From contig NZ_JAHHTD010000003.1 of assembly GCF_020024835.1 (NCBI RefSeq), positions 1 to 64,000 of the forward strand: DNA of 64,000 nt. The letters run 5' to 3'. The notes under the pieces were generated by a model that saw nothing but the letters and a program-made list of their open reading frames with translations, did not search any database and had not been told where the DNA came from. The translations under genes were made by a program, and so were the position numbers. The DNA comes from Campylobacter sp. Lineage in GTDB: Bacteria > Campylobacterota > Campylobacteria > Campylobacterales > Campylobacteraceae. Of the stretch, positions 9,584 to 18,338 are shown piece after piece. Position 1 is the first letter of the stretch, and the number at the start of each line of letters is the position of its first letter.

Positions 9584-11803
9584 ATGAAACAATGGATTAT
9601 ATTTTTTATACTATCAACAAGCTCACTTTACGCATTAACAATCAAAGACATTAAGTTTGAAGGCTTATCTCGACTTTCTAAAGAAAGTGCTATAGAAATT
9701 TCTAAATTAAAAATTGGACAAAAAATTAGTATTGAAAATATAGATATGGCTGTTAAAAATCTTTTTAGTAAAAATTATTTCAAAGATATTTTAGTTGAAG
9801 AGAAAAATGGAGTAATTTTATTTAAAGTAGTGGAAAAGCCATCTATTGGAAAGATAGACATACAAGGCATTGCAAGCAATGATAGAAAACAAATGGAGTC
9901 TCTTATAGGTTTAAAACCTGGACTTTTATATGATGAAAATTCTATAAAAGAATCTGTAGAAAAAATAAAGCTTTTTTATGAAGCTAAAGGTTTTTATGAC
10001 ACGATAGTAGAAACTAAAAGCGAAAAGCTAAGTAATTCTAATGCTTTGAAAATAACTTTTATTGTCAATCGTGGTGAAAATATTATCATAGAAAATGTCT
10101 ATTTAAGTGGTGCTAAAAAATTAAATTATTCTGATATAGAACCAGCAATAGCTAATAAACAAAGAGAATTGCTAGGTTGGATGTGGGGTTTTAATGATGG
10201 CAAGCTTAAAATTTTTGAATTAGAAAATGATAGCTCAAGAATTTCTGATGTGTATTTAAAAGAAGGTTATTTAGATGTTAGTGTATCTCCGGCATTTTTA
10301 AAAACATATACAGATACTTATCAAGCGGATTTGACTTATTTTATAAGTGAAGGCAAACCTTATAAAGTAAAAGATATAAAAATTTATAATATTGCATTTA
10401 GTGATGAAGAAAATAATGACTTAGCTCACAATCTTGAGCTTACAATAGGGAAAATAGTAGATATAGAAAAATTAAGAAAAGATATAAAAACGATAGAAAC
10501 TAAAACCGCTGATTTAGGATATGCTTTTGTGCAAGTGATTCCAGATATACAAAAAGATGAAGAAAATCATAAAGCTATTATACTTTTTAAAGTCATTCCA
10601 AATGAAAAAGTGTATGTGAGAAATGTTGAAATTTCAGGCAATACTAAAACGGTTGATAGGGTAATTCGTAGAGAGCTTTACCTAACTGAGGGTAATCTTT
10701 ACAATAGAACAGATTTGATAGACTCAAGGAATGCATTAAGAAGAACAGCATACTTTGAAAATGTCGAAATTAAAGAACAAAGAGTTGATAATACGCACGT
10801 TGATTTAATAGTAGAAGTTAAAGAGGCATCAACTGGTGCTATATCAGGTGGTATAGGCTATGGAACTAGTGATGGAATTTTACTTAGTGCTTCACTTTCA
10901 GATGCAAATATCTTTGGATCTGGTATAAAAGGTAGTGTAAATATCGACAAGGGAGATGAGACTTTATCAGGAAAAATTTCTTTGAAAAATCCTAGATTAA
11001 ATGATAGTGATTATTCTCTTGGGGGATCTTTGTATTCAAATCGCTTTGAGTGGAATAGTTATGATGAGAGAAACTATGGCTTTAATGTCAGTATAGGAAA
11101 ATCTTTAGGGAGATTTATTGATGTAGATTTATCTTATAATCTTGAAGAAAGTAATATTTATAAATTAAGCGATAGATTGATAAAACAAGGTTATCAATTA
11201 GGTAAATCTTATAAAAGTTCTATCACTCCATCTATAATATTTAACAATACAGATGATTATTATCTTCCGCGTTCTGGGATTATAGCTTCTACTGCTTTAG
11301 AATACGCAGGAATTGGCGGAGATCAAAAATTTATTAACTCAACTACTAAATTTAATTATTATAGAGGGTTAGAAGACTATATTGGTTGGGATGTGATTTA
11401 TCGCTATAAAGCAAATTTTTATAAAGTATGGAATCAAGGATACTTACCAATTAATGAAAAAATATATCTTGGTGGTATAGGCACTATTAGAGGTTTTGAT
11501 AGAAGAAGTGTGAGTCCTAAAAATGAGTGGGGCGATGAAACTGGCGGAACTATAGCATTTACAAATTCTGTAGAACTTAGTTTTCCTATATTTGATAGGA
11601 TTAAACTTAGAGGAAGTGTGTTTTTTGATTATGGGACTATAGGAGAAACTTCACTAACTCAAATTCAAAGATGGAGCACAGGTGTTGGCTTTGAGTGGCT
11701 AACTCCTTTAGGGGCTTTAAATCTAGTTTTTGCTAAACCATTTAACACAAGAGCAAGCGATGATTTAAGTAAATTTGAATTTATGCTTGGTGCAAGATTT
11801 TAA
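9584..11803 (+). CDS. bamA: Outer membrane protein assembly factor BamA
   Basis: 739 residues with an N-terminal signal peptide (MKQWIIFFILSTSSLYA). Several POTRA repeats cover roughly residues 20-400, for example IKDIKFEGLSRLS and VYVRNVEISGNTKT. A C-terminal beta-barrel contains the conserved GGIGTIRGFDRRSVSP (the VRGF-type motif of Omp85 proteins) and ends in Phe (FMLGARF). It inserts beta-barrel proteins into the outer membrane. It begins a plus-strand run leading into accD. Confidence 0.96.
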   Translation: MKQWIIFFILSTSSLYALTIKDIKFEGLSRLSKESAIEISKLKIGQKISIENIDMAVKNLFSKNYFKDILVEEKNGVILFKVVEKPSIGKIDIQGIASNDRKQMESLIGLKPGLLYDENSIKESVEKIKLFYEAKGFYDTIVETKSEKLSNSNALKITFIVNRGENIIIENVYLSGAKKLNYSDIEPAIANKQRELLGWMWGFNDGKLKIFELENDSSRISDVYLKEGYLDVSVSPAFLKTYTDTYQADLTYFISEGKPYKVKDIKIYNIAFSDEENNDLAHNLELTIGKIVDIEKLRKDIKTIETKTADLGYAFVQVIPDIQKDEENHKAIILFKVIPNEKVYVRNVEISGNTKTVDRVIRRELYLTEGNLYNRTDLIDSRNALRRTAYFENVEIKEQRVDNTHVDLIVEVKEASTGAISGGIGYGTSDGILLSASLSDANIFGSGIKGSVNIDKGDETLSGKISLKNPRLNDSDYSLGGSLYSNRFEWNSYDERNYGFNVSIGKSLGRFIDVDLSYNLEESNIYKLSDRLIKQGYQLGKSYKSSITPSIIFNNTDDYYLPRSGIIASTALEYAGIGGDQKFINSTTKFNYYRGLEDYIGWDVIYRYKANFYKVWNQGYLPINEKIYLGGIGTIRGFDRRSVSPKNEWGDETGGTIAFTNSVELSFPIFDRIKLRGSVFFDYGTIGETSLTQIQRWSTGVGFEWLTPLGALNLVFAKPFNTRASDDLSKFEFMLGARF

Positions 11804-11839
11804 GTGTTATAATTACGAAATTTTATTTTAGGTAGAGTG

Positions 11840-12682
11840 ATGAATTTTTTAGATATTTTTTCTAGTATAAGACGCAAGCAAGCAAATCCTAATGAAGCAC
11901 CTAATCATTGGATAAAATGCACCTCTTGCCACGCTTTAATGTATTATAAAGAAATAGAAGCTTCTTATAATGTTTGCCCTAAATGTAATTTTCATATGAG
12001 GCTTTCTCCACTTAAACGCATAGATTTACTTAGTGATGAGGGCACTTTTATAGAAATGGATAAAGATTTACAAGCAACAGATCCTTTAAAATTTGTAGAT
12101 AGTAAATCTTATAAAAAAAGATTAGCAGAAAATGAAGAAAAAACAGGCAGAAAAAGTGCTGTTATAAGTGGCGAATGCAAAATAGATGGAATTGATACTC
12201 AACTTGTTGTATTTGATTTTTCTTTTATGGGTGGGAGTTTAGGCTCTGTTGAAGGTGAAAAAATTTTAAGAGCTATAGAAAGAGCTATAAATAAAAGAAC
12301 TCCAATTGTTATTGTTAGTGCTTCTGGTGGAGCTAGAATGCAAGAGAGCACTTATTCTTTAATGCAAATGAGTAAAACAAGTGCAGCATTAAAGCTTTTA
12401 GCTGAGGAAAAATTACCTTATATTTCTATTCTTACTGATCCTACTATGGGTGGAGTTAGTGCTTCATTTGCGTGGCTTGGGGATATTATTATGGCAGAAC
12501 CAGGTGCTTTGGTGGGTTTTGCAGGGGCAAGAGTTATAAAGCAAACTATAGGAACTGATTTGCCTGAAGGTTTTCAAAAAGCTGAATTTTTACTAGAACA
12601 CGGCTTGATTGATACTATCATAGAAAGAAATGAACATAAAAAATTCGTCGCTGATTTTTTAAGATTTTTTTCTAAAAATTAA
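11840..12682 (+). CDS. accD: Acetyl-CoA carboxylase carboxyltransferase subunit beta
   Basis: 280 residues from the ATG at 11840, which has TAGGTA upstream; an adjacent in-frame GTG is less likely. The N-terminal zinc ribbon (CTSCHALMYY...CPKC) is at residues 27-50. The carboxyltransferase core includes MGGSLGSVEGEK and SASGGARMQES. With AccA it transfers carboxyl to acetyl-CoA to make malonyl-CoA. It is followed after 3 nt by rlmH. Confidence 0.96.
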   Translation: MNFLDIFSSIRRKQANPNEAPNHWIKCTSCHALMYYKEIEASYNVCPKCNFHMRLSPLKRIDLLSDEGTFIEMDKDLQATDPLKFVDSKSYKKRLAENEEKTGRKSAVISGECKIDGIDTQLVVFDFSFMGGSLGSVEGEKILRAIERAINKRTPIVIVSASGGARMQESTYSLMQMSKTSAALKLLAEEKLPYISILTDPTMGGVSASFAWLGDIIMAEPGALVGFAGARVIKQTIGTDLPEGFQKAEFLLEHGLIDTIIERNEHKKFVADFLRFFSKN

Positions 12683-12685
12683 ACT

Positions 12686-13141
12686 ATGCAGATTAATCTT
12701 ATTAGTATCCAAAAAAATAATAACGATGAATTTTCAAAGCTCAATGAACATTATCACAAGTTAATAAAAAAATTTAGCAATCTTAGCGATATAAGTATTT
12801 TTAATAATACAATAGCAAATGCACAAAGCAATAATGCAAATGAAGCAAAAAAAACTTATACTAAGGTCTTGCTTCCTCATAAAAAGGGCTTTTGTATAGC
12901 TTTAGATGAAAAAGGTCAAGAATTTACGAGTATAGAATTTGCGTCATTTTTGCAAGATAAAAATGAAATTTCTTTTTTTATTGGTGGTGCATATGGTTTT
13001 GAACGAGCTTTTTTAAATCAAATGCAAATAAGTATTTCTCTTAGCAAAATGACAATGCCACATAAATTTATAAAAACAATACTTTTAGAACAAATTTATC
13101 GTGCATTTTGTATCAATGCTAATCATCCATATCATAAATAG
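12686..13141 (+). CDS. rlmH: 23S rRNA (pseudouridine1915-N3) methyltransferase RlmH
   Basis: 151 residues. The C-terminal SPOUT knot is clear. FFIGGAYGFERAF is the SAM-binding loop, and SLSKMTMPHKF followed by LLEQIYRAFCI..HPYHK is the family signature. It methylates a pseudouridine in helix 69 of 23S rRNA. It sits between accD and dksA with 3-8 nt gaps. Confidence 0.95.
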   Translation: MQINLISIQKNNNDEFSKLNEHYHKLIKKFSNLSDISIFNNTIANAQSNNANEAKKTYTKVLLPHKKGFCIALDEKGQEFTSIEFASFLQDKNEISFFIGGAYGFERAFLNQMQISISLSKMTMPHKFIKTILLEQIYRAFCINANHPYHK

Positions 13142-13149
13142 GAACATTT

Positions 13150-13506
13150 ATGCAAGAATTGAATTTAAAAGATTTCAAAGATATTTTAGAAAAAAGACAA
13201 AAAGAAATTTTACAAGAATTGCAAGGCAATACAGCAAATATTTGTAATCTTCACAATAGCGAACCACGAGATGAGGTAGATATCCAACAAATTTCTAATA
13301 GCTCGCATATTGATTTTAAAATAAATGAAAATTTGAAAAAAGAACTAGATGAAATTAAACTTTCATTAAGCAAAATAGAAAATAATACTTATGGAATTTG
13401 TGAGTATTGTGAAGAGGTGATTCATTTAGAAAGATTAAAAATTAAACCTCACGCAAAATACTGCATTAATTGTCGTGAAAATTTAGAAAAAAGGAAAGAA
13501 ATATGA
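13150..13506 (+). CDS. dksA: DksA/TraR family zinc-finger transcription regulator
   Basis: 118 residues with an N-terminal coiled-coil helix and the C-terminal four-cysteine zinc finger CEYCEEVIHLERL..KYCINC. DksA proteins bind the RNA polymerase secondary channel and act with ppGpp on stable RNA and stress promoters. It is shorter than the 151-residue E. coli protein, as is common in this order. It overlaps the next gene by 4 nt (ATGA). Confidence 0.9.
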   Translation: MQELNLKDFKDILEKRQKEILQELQGNTANICNLHNSEPRDEVDIQQISNSSHIDFKINENLKKELDEIKLSLSKIENNTYGICEYCEEVIHLERLKIKPHAKYCINCRENLEKRKEI

Positions 13507-14486
13507 AAATAAAATTATTTTTCTTTGCAAGTTTAATTTATCTTTTGATTGTGGTAGCTTTAGTTTATAATTTAAATTTGGGTGATTATACCTTTACTCT
13601 TTCTACTTTTAGTCTGAATCTTCCTGTTAGTTTGTGGATCATTCTTCCTACTTTAATCTTAATGATATTAGCACTTTTGCATATGAGTTTTTACGGCTTT
13701 TTAAAACATTTACAATTTAAAAATCTCATTAAAGATAGTAAAAATTATGAAAATTTGATTGAAAATTTACTACTTAAAAAAAATAACAAAATTAAATTTA
13801 AAACTCAAGAATTTCAAGATATTGAAAAGCTTACAAAAACTTTGGTATTTAAAGAAAAGACACAAAATGAAAGAATAGATCATATATTAGATATTTTACA
13901 AGATATTAATGAAGGTTCTTTTATAGAACTTAAAAAATATAAATTAGATTTTGAAAATGAAATATTTATACTAAATGAAAAAAATCATTGTGCTAAAGAT
14001 AGCGATTATGCTTACTCGCTTATTAAAAACAAAAAAGATTTAAGCAATGATTTAGAGTTGTTTGCTTATGAAGAAGTATTGCAAAATTTATCCTATGAAA
14101 AAATAAAAAGTCTCAAAATAGAAAAATCTCAAAAAGATATTTTATATTTGTTTAAACGCTATGAAGCACAAAGTTTAGAGCTTACTCTTGCTGAAATAGA
14201 AGTATTACTTAGTATGAATAATTTTGATGAAGCGATGTTTTTGCAGATTGCTAAAATACTTTGTAAAAAAATAGAACCTCAAAATCTCATAGCTTTATTT
14301 AAAAAATTGCAAGATTGTAATTTAAAAGTTAGTAGGGCATATTATTATATACTTGCTGAATTTGGAATGTTTGATGAGTTATTAAGTCAATTAGGAAATA
14401 ATCAACAAGATTTTAAAGATTTTCAACTTGTATTATTTTTAAAAGAGCATAATAAAAAATTTGATTTAGACGCAATAATTCGATGA
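13503..14486 (+). CDS. Two-TM membrane protein of unknown function
   Basis: 327 residues. Two N-terminal membrane helices (about residues 4-22 and 44-66) are followed by a lysine- and leucine-rich cytoplasmic region to the end. No catalytic motif was recognised. It overlaps dksA and the dihydrouridine synthase gene by 4 nt each, so it belongs to that operon. C. jejuni appears to carry a homologue at this place, from memory. No function is offered. Confidence 0.7.
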   Translation: MKIKLFFFASLIYLLIVVALVYNLNLGDYTFTLSTFSLNLPVSLWIILPTLILMILALLHMSFYGFLKHLQFKNLIKDSKNYENLIENLLLKKNNKIKFKTQEFQDIEKLTKTLVFKEKTQNERIDHILDILQDINEGSFIELKKYKLDFENEIFILNEKNHCAKDSDYAYSLIKNKKDLSNDLELFAYEEVLQNLSYEKIKSLKIEKSQKDILYLFKRYEAQSLELTLAEIEVLLSMNNFDEAMFLQIAKILCKKIEPQNLIALFKKLQDCNLKVSRAYYYILAEFGMFDELLSQLGNNQQDFKDFQLVLFLKEHNKKFDLDAIIR

Positions 14487-15409
14487 TAGATTTTAGTAAA
14501 AATCCTTTATTTTTAGCTCCTATGGCTGGATTTTCTGACTTACCTTTAAGAAATTTAGTCAAACAATTTGGAGCTGATGTAACAATTAGCGAAATGATAA
14601 GCTCTAATGCTTTAGTGTATGAAAGTGAAAAAACTTTAAAAATGCTAGAAAAAGCCGAACTTGAAAATCCTTATATAGTGCAAATTGCTGGATCTGATGA
14701 GGAAGTTATAAAAAAAGCGGTTGAAATTTTAAATAGATTTGATTTTATTGATGGAATCGATTTTAATTGCGGATGTCCTGTAAATAAAGTCATTAAGCAG
14801 TATTCTGGGAGTGCTCTTTTACTAGATCTTGATAAATTAAAAAGAATTTTAGAACTTATAAAAAAAACAAGTAAAAAGAAAATTACAAGTGTTAAAGTTA
14901 GAATTGGTTATGATAAAAAAGATCCCATTGAAATTGCAAAAGCTTGTGAAAATTCTGGAATTGATTTTATAAGTATGCATGGACGCACAAAAAAACAAAT
15001 GTATAGCGGAAATTCTGATTATGAAGCTATAGCTTTAGCTAAAAAAAATATAAAAATTCCTTTAATAGCTAATGGAGATATCAATGCAATAAATGCGAAA
15101 GAAGTTTTAAAAAAAACAAATTGCGACGCTTTGATGATAGGTAGAGCAAGTATAGGAAATCCTTGGGTTTTTTATGAAATCAAACAAAATAAAAAAATAG
15201 ACAAGCAAACAAAAAATAAAATCATTTTTACTCATTTTGATGAGATGATAAAGCACTATAAAGAACAAGGCGTGAGTATTTTTAGAAAGCACTTGCACGA
15301 GTATTCTAAAGGATATAATGACGCTTCAATTTTTAGAGATAAAATAAATCGCATTAATAATGCTAAAGAAATGAGAAAATATATAGAAGAATTTTTCAAT
15401 AAGGAATGA
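14483..15409 (+). CDS. dusB: tRNA-dihydrouridine synthase (DusB-like)
   Basis: 308 residues. The TIM barrel starts FLAPMAGFSDLPLR (FMN-binding APM). It has the catalytic cysteine segment IDFNCGCPVNKVIKQYSGSALL, then ISMHGRTKKQMYSG and IANGDI with MIGRASIGNPW. It reduces uridines in the D-loop of tRNA using FMN and NADPH. The subfamily assignment (DusB/NifR3 type) is by overall likeness. A hairpin follows the stop. Confidence 0.9.
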   Translation: MIDFSKNPLFLAPMAGFSDLPLRNLVKQFGADVTISEMISSNALVYESEKTLKMLEKAELENPYIVQIAGSDEEVIKKAVEILNRFDFIDGIDFNCGCPVNKVIKQYSGSALLLDLDKLKRILELIKKTSKKKITSVKVRIGYDKKDPIEIAKACENSGIDFISMHGRTKKQMYSGNSDYEAIALAKKNIKIPLIANGDINAINAKEVLKKTNCDALMIGRASIGNPWVFYEIKQNKKIDKQTKNKIIFTHFDEMIKHYKEQGVSIFRKHLHEYSKGYNDASIFRDKINRINNAKEMRKYIEEFFNKE

Positions 15410-15412
15410 TTT

Positions 15413-15434
15413 TTGCTTATTAACTAATAAGCAA
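15413..15434 (+). terminator. Hairpin after the dusB operon
   Basis: A perfect 10-bp inverted repeat, TTGCTTATTA and TAATAAGCAA, separated by two bases, starts 3 bases after the dusB stop. It is AT-rich and lacks a clear T run on the 3' side, so termination may be partial. Confidence 0.5.
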
Positions 15435-15470
15435 TATATGAAGAGATACCATAAAAACAAGGAAAGTTAA

Positions 15471-15791
15471 ATGGGAGCTCGCATTAATTCAAAAGGAATT
15501 GACAAAACAATAGGTGGCATTAGAACAAGTGCTAATAATTTTGCTGCATATGCTTCAAAACTCAATGATCAAACTTTAAATTTTGAGCAAATTTTGCAAA
15601 ATCAAAAACCAAAGTGTATTAATTCTTGTATCAAGAATTCACAAATGCAGTTAAATAAGCTAGTAAAGAATCTTGAAAATAACAAAGGAAGTATTTTTAA
15701 AAATACTATTGGCGATGATCTTAATACCATAGCAAGATTAAGACAAGAAGTAATTATGATGTATGATATTACTCTTAAAAGCCCTCTTTGA
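15471..15791 (+). CDS. Small conserved protein of unknown function
   Basis: 106 residues, preceded by AAGGAAAG about 7 bases before the ATG. It is a predicted soluble helical protein without signal peptide or membrane segment. It has two cysteines close together (KCINSCIKN) and a C-terminal segment IARLRQEVIMMYDITLKSPL. The family was not recognised. A gene of this size lies at the same place in C. jejuni, from memory. Its end overlaps the convergent recO end by 17 bp. Confidence 0.7.
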   Translation: MGARINSKGIDKTIGGIRTSANNFAAYASKLNDQTLNFEQILQNQKPKCINSCIKNSQMQLNKLVKNLENNKGSIFKNTIGDDLNTIARLRQEVIMMYDITLKSPL

Positions 15792-16389
15792 TAATTTTAT
15801 ACAATTTATCAATATCTTCATCGCTTATATGCGATGAATTTTTTCTCTCATAAAAATTATGTAAATCTTTGCAATTAAATTCAAATCCAAAAATACATTT
15901 TGTATGTGCTGGGAGAAAAGCTCTGACTAAGACTATATTTTGTGTTATTTTCTCATCGCAAGCAAAGCATATAAAATCTTTATGCAAACGTCCTTCGTAA
16001 TTTAAAATTTTTAAATAAGCATCTACGATAACTCTTTTGCAATCTTGTTTTTCAAAACGTTTAGCACACTCATCTAAAAGTTCATAATAAAATGAATCTA
16101 ATTTTCCAACATCTTTTAAATGCCAGTAAAAAAGTTTTATAAAATCTTGCCAAAAAAACATTTTTTCTCTATCTAAAATCCACGAAAAACCAAGATGTAT
16201 CACATCTTTTAAACGAGGCAAAAATCTTAAATTTTCTTCTAATTCAAAATCTATCTTATAGCCATTTAAAATATTTGAGTGTCTCATTCCATAAAAACGA
16301 AACGACTTAATAACTTGTGTAGGGCTAAGTATATAAACAATCAAATCCTCATCTTTTATACTTTGAGTATGTAAAATATAACCTTGCAT
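15775..16389 (-). CDS. recO: RecO-like DNA repair protein
   Basis: 204 residues. The N-terminal OB-type segment (MQGYILHTQSIKDEDLIVYILS) matches the RecO start (GYVL..R...DADLLV). A central helical part and a C-terminal cysteine region (FICFACDEK) follow. RecO loads RecA onto SSB-coated DNA in RecFOR-type gap repair. Epsilonproteobacterial RecO is shorter and divergent, so the call rests on overall layout. The start overlaps the stop of the hydrolase gene upstream (TAATG). Confidence 0.75.
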   Translation of the reverse strand: MQGYILHTQSIKDEDLIVYILSPTQVIKSFRFYGMRHSNILNGYKIDFELEENLRFLPRLKDVIHLGFSWILDREKMFFWQDFIKLFYWHLKDVGKLDSFYYELLDECAKRFEKQDCKRVIVDAYLKILNYEGRLHKDFICFACDEKITQNIVLVRAFLPAHTKCIFGFEFNCKDLHNFYERKNSSHISDEDIDKLYKIIKEGF

Positions 16390-16901
16390 TAAACAATATT
16401 TACACCATAAGCTTTTAAGATATCAAAAGAGCTTTGTTCTAACTTTTCATCAAAACTAGCACTAGCATTTTTATGTAAGATTATTTCTGAATTGCAACTT
16501 GCATTTTGTGCTAAAATGATATTGCTAAATACACATATATGTGAAACTAAACCACAAAATTCTATACAATCATAAAAATTATCTTTTAAAAAATTTGCAA
16601 ATTCTAAACTACCAAAGGAATTTTTATAAAAAATACGCTTTGAACGTTTTAAATACAAATTAAATTCTTTTGGCATAAACCAACCGAAAGTATCTTTAAC
16701 ACAATGTAAAACTGGAATATTCTTGCCTTCTTTAGTGGAAAAATAATTTTTATCGTGGGTATCAAAAGTAAAAACAATATCTCCTTGATGATTTTTTAAA
16801 AGTGAGATAATATTATCTTTGATTTCAACGGCTCGTTTAAAACCCAAACTTCCGTCTATAAAATCATTTTGATAATCCACTACAACAAGAAGTTTAGTCA
16901 T
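16389..16901 (-). CDS. Isochorismatase-like cysteine hydrolase (possible nicotinamidase)
   Basis: 170 residues. The catalytic triad of the family is visible as Asp9 (VVVDYQNDF), Lys93 (FYKNSFGS) and Cys123 (FCGLVSHICV). Possible metal ligands are Asp47, His49 and His66 (FTFDTHDKNYF, VLHCVKD). This pattern fits nicotinamidase/PncA better than other isochorismatase relatives, but the substrate is an inference. It overlaps the PP-loop gene by 8 nt and recO by 1 nt. Confidence 0.8.
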   Translation of the reverse strand: MTKLLVVVDYQNDFIDGSLGFKRAVEIKDNIISLLKNHQGDIVFTFDTHDKNYFSTKEGKNIPVLHCVKDTFGWFMPKEFNLYLKRSKRIFYKNSFGSLEFANFLKDNFYDCIEFCGLVSHICVFSNIILAQNASCNSEIILHKNASASFDEKLEQSSFDILKAYGVNIV

Positions 16902-17652
16902 TTTGAGTATAGAAAAAACTACTTGTGTGGATATTACTAAAAGCTGTTTTTAAGCTAGTAAATAATTTTGGATTTTCATTTTCTAAATTTGCTAAAAGCT
17001 GTTTTGCTTCTTCTCTAGCGTGTGGAAATTTAATATTTCTTTGACTAAGCTTCATACCAGGACAAAACTCATTTCCTATAACTTCTAAAGAATTATTAAT
17101 GGCATTTTCTCTAAGCTGTCTTTCTCTTACAAAGATTAAAGGTCTTATTACCTCTACTCCTCTTTTGCTCTTATATTTTGGTGCTAAACTTCTTAATGAG
17201 CCATTGTATATAAAATTCATAAAAAAACTCTCCACAGCATCATCTAAATGATGTGCAATAGCAAGCTTATTATAGCCATTATCTAAAGCATATGTATAAA
17301 GAGCACCTCGTCTCATTCGTGAAAAATAACTACAAAAACTTGAATTTTTTCTTATAGTATCACCTGAAATTTCATAAATATTTGAATCAATAACTTCGTG
17401 TTTGATACCATAATCCTCACAATGCTTATGAAGTTTTGTATAATCTTCACCCATTCCATAGCTTAAAGTTACGGCTTTAAATTCAAACTTAAAAGGTGCG
17501 TGTTTTTGCATACGATTTAAAAGATGGGCTAAAGCTAAAGAATCTTTCCCTCCGCTTAAGCCCAATAAAACTTTATCATTATCTCCTATAAGAGAAAATT
17601 TAGCATTAGCTTGTGCTACTTCTTTAATAAGTCTTTTGCTAAGTTTTATCAT
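16894..17652 (-). CDS. ttcA: TtcA-like PP-loop ATPase (tRNA 2-thiolation family)
   Basis: 252 residues. The PP-loop LLGLSGGKDSLAL is at about 30-40, followed by AIAHHLDDAVESFFMN and SFCSYFSRMRRGALY. In canonical TtcA the last segment reads CxxCSRxRRG, where the two cysteines help hold the Fe-S cluster used for s2C32 in tRNA. Here the second is Phe110 and only Cys107 remains; a further Cys197 is present. It may be a TtcA with an altered cluster site or a related thiolase. It shares one base (TAATG) with mtnN. Confidence 0.78.
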   Translation of the reverse strand: MIKLSKRLIKEVAQANAKFSLIGDNDKVLLGLSGGKDSLALAHLLNRMQKHAPFKFEFKAVTLSYGMGEDYTKLHKHCEDYGIKHEVIDSNIYEISGDTIRKNSSFCSYFSRMRRGALYTYALDNGYNKLAIAHHLDDAVESFFMNFIYNGSLRSLAPKYKSKRGVEVIRPLIFVRERQLRENAINNSLEVIGNEFCPGMKLSQRNIKFPHAREEAKQLLANLENENPKLFTSLKTAFSNIHTSSFFYTQND

Positions 17653-18338
17653 TATAATTTATCACAAATTTTTAAAACAAAATCTGCTGAAATTTTTGCT
17701 GATTTTTCTACAAATTCATCAAAATCAAATTCAGCTTTTTCTCCAGCTTTATCACTCATTGATCTTAACACAAAGCAAGGAATTTTTAAAGCATCACACA
17801 CCAAAGCAACGCTTGCTCCTTCCATCTCACACGCGTCTGCATTAAAAATCTCTCTTATTTTATTTTTTTTATTTTCATCACAAATGAATTCATCTCCAGT
17901 TGCTATGATGGCTGATTGGATTTTTATATTTAATTCATTTGCTACCTTCAAAGCCAAGGCATTTAATTTATCATCTGTTTTTATAAAAATTTCATTACCA
18001 GGAACAAAACCTAATGGATGACCAAATGCACTAATGTCTAAATCATACTGAACTAATTTCGTAGCATAAACTAAATCACCTATTTCTAAATTAGGATTAA
18101 AAGCACCTGCAACCCCTGTAAAAAGCATAATTTCAGCTTTAAATTTTTCTATTAGTATAGTCGCACTAAGAGTTGAATTTACTTTTCCTATTTTTGAATA
18201 CGCAATCACCAATTCGTGATTTTTATATTTTGCTAAGTAGTAAGTATTATTTGCATACTCAACCTTATCATACTCTTTTAAAGTCTCCAATAAAGGAGTA
18301 ATTTCTTCTGGCATAGCCCCTAAAATTGCAATTTTCAT
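17652..18338 (-). CDS. mtnN: 5'-methylthioadenosine/S-adenosylhomocysteine nucleosidase
   Basis: 228 residues. It begins MKIAILGAMPEEITPLLE, the family start, and has the phosphorylase fold segments LFTGVAGAFNPNLEIGDLV and ACEMEGASVALV (catalytic glutamate). A late SDKAGEKAEFDF segment holds the catalytic aspartate. It cleaves MTA, SAH and, in epsilonproteobacteria, 6-amino-6-deoxyfutalosine of the menaquinone pathway (established for Campylobacter/Helicobacter homologues). It overlaps fabD by 4 nt. Confidence 0.95.
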   Translation of the reverse strand: MKIAILGAMPEEITPLLETLKEYDKVEYANNTYYLAKYKNHELVIAYSKIGKVNSTLSATILIEKFKAEIMLFTGVAGAFNPNLEIGDLVYATKLVQYDLDISAFGHPLGFVPGNEIFIKTDDKLNALALKVANELNIKIQSAIIATGDEFICDENKKNKIREIFNADACEMEGASVALVCDALKIPCFVLRSMSDKAGEKAEFDFDEFVEKSAKISADFVLKICDKL

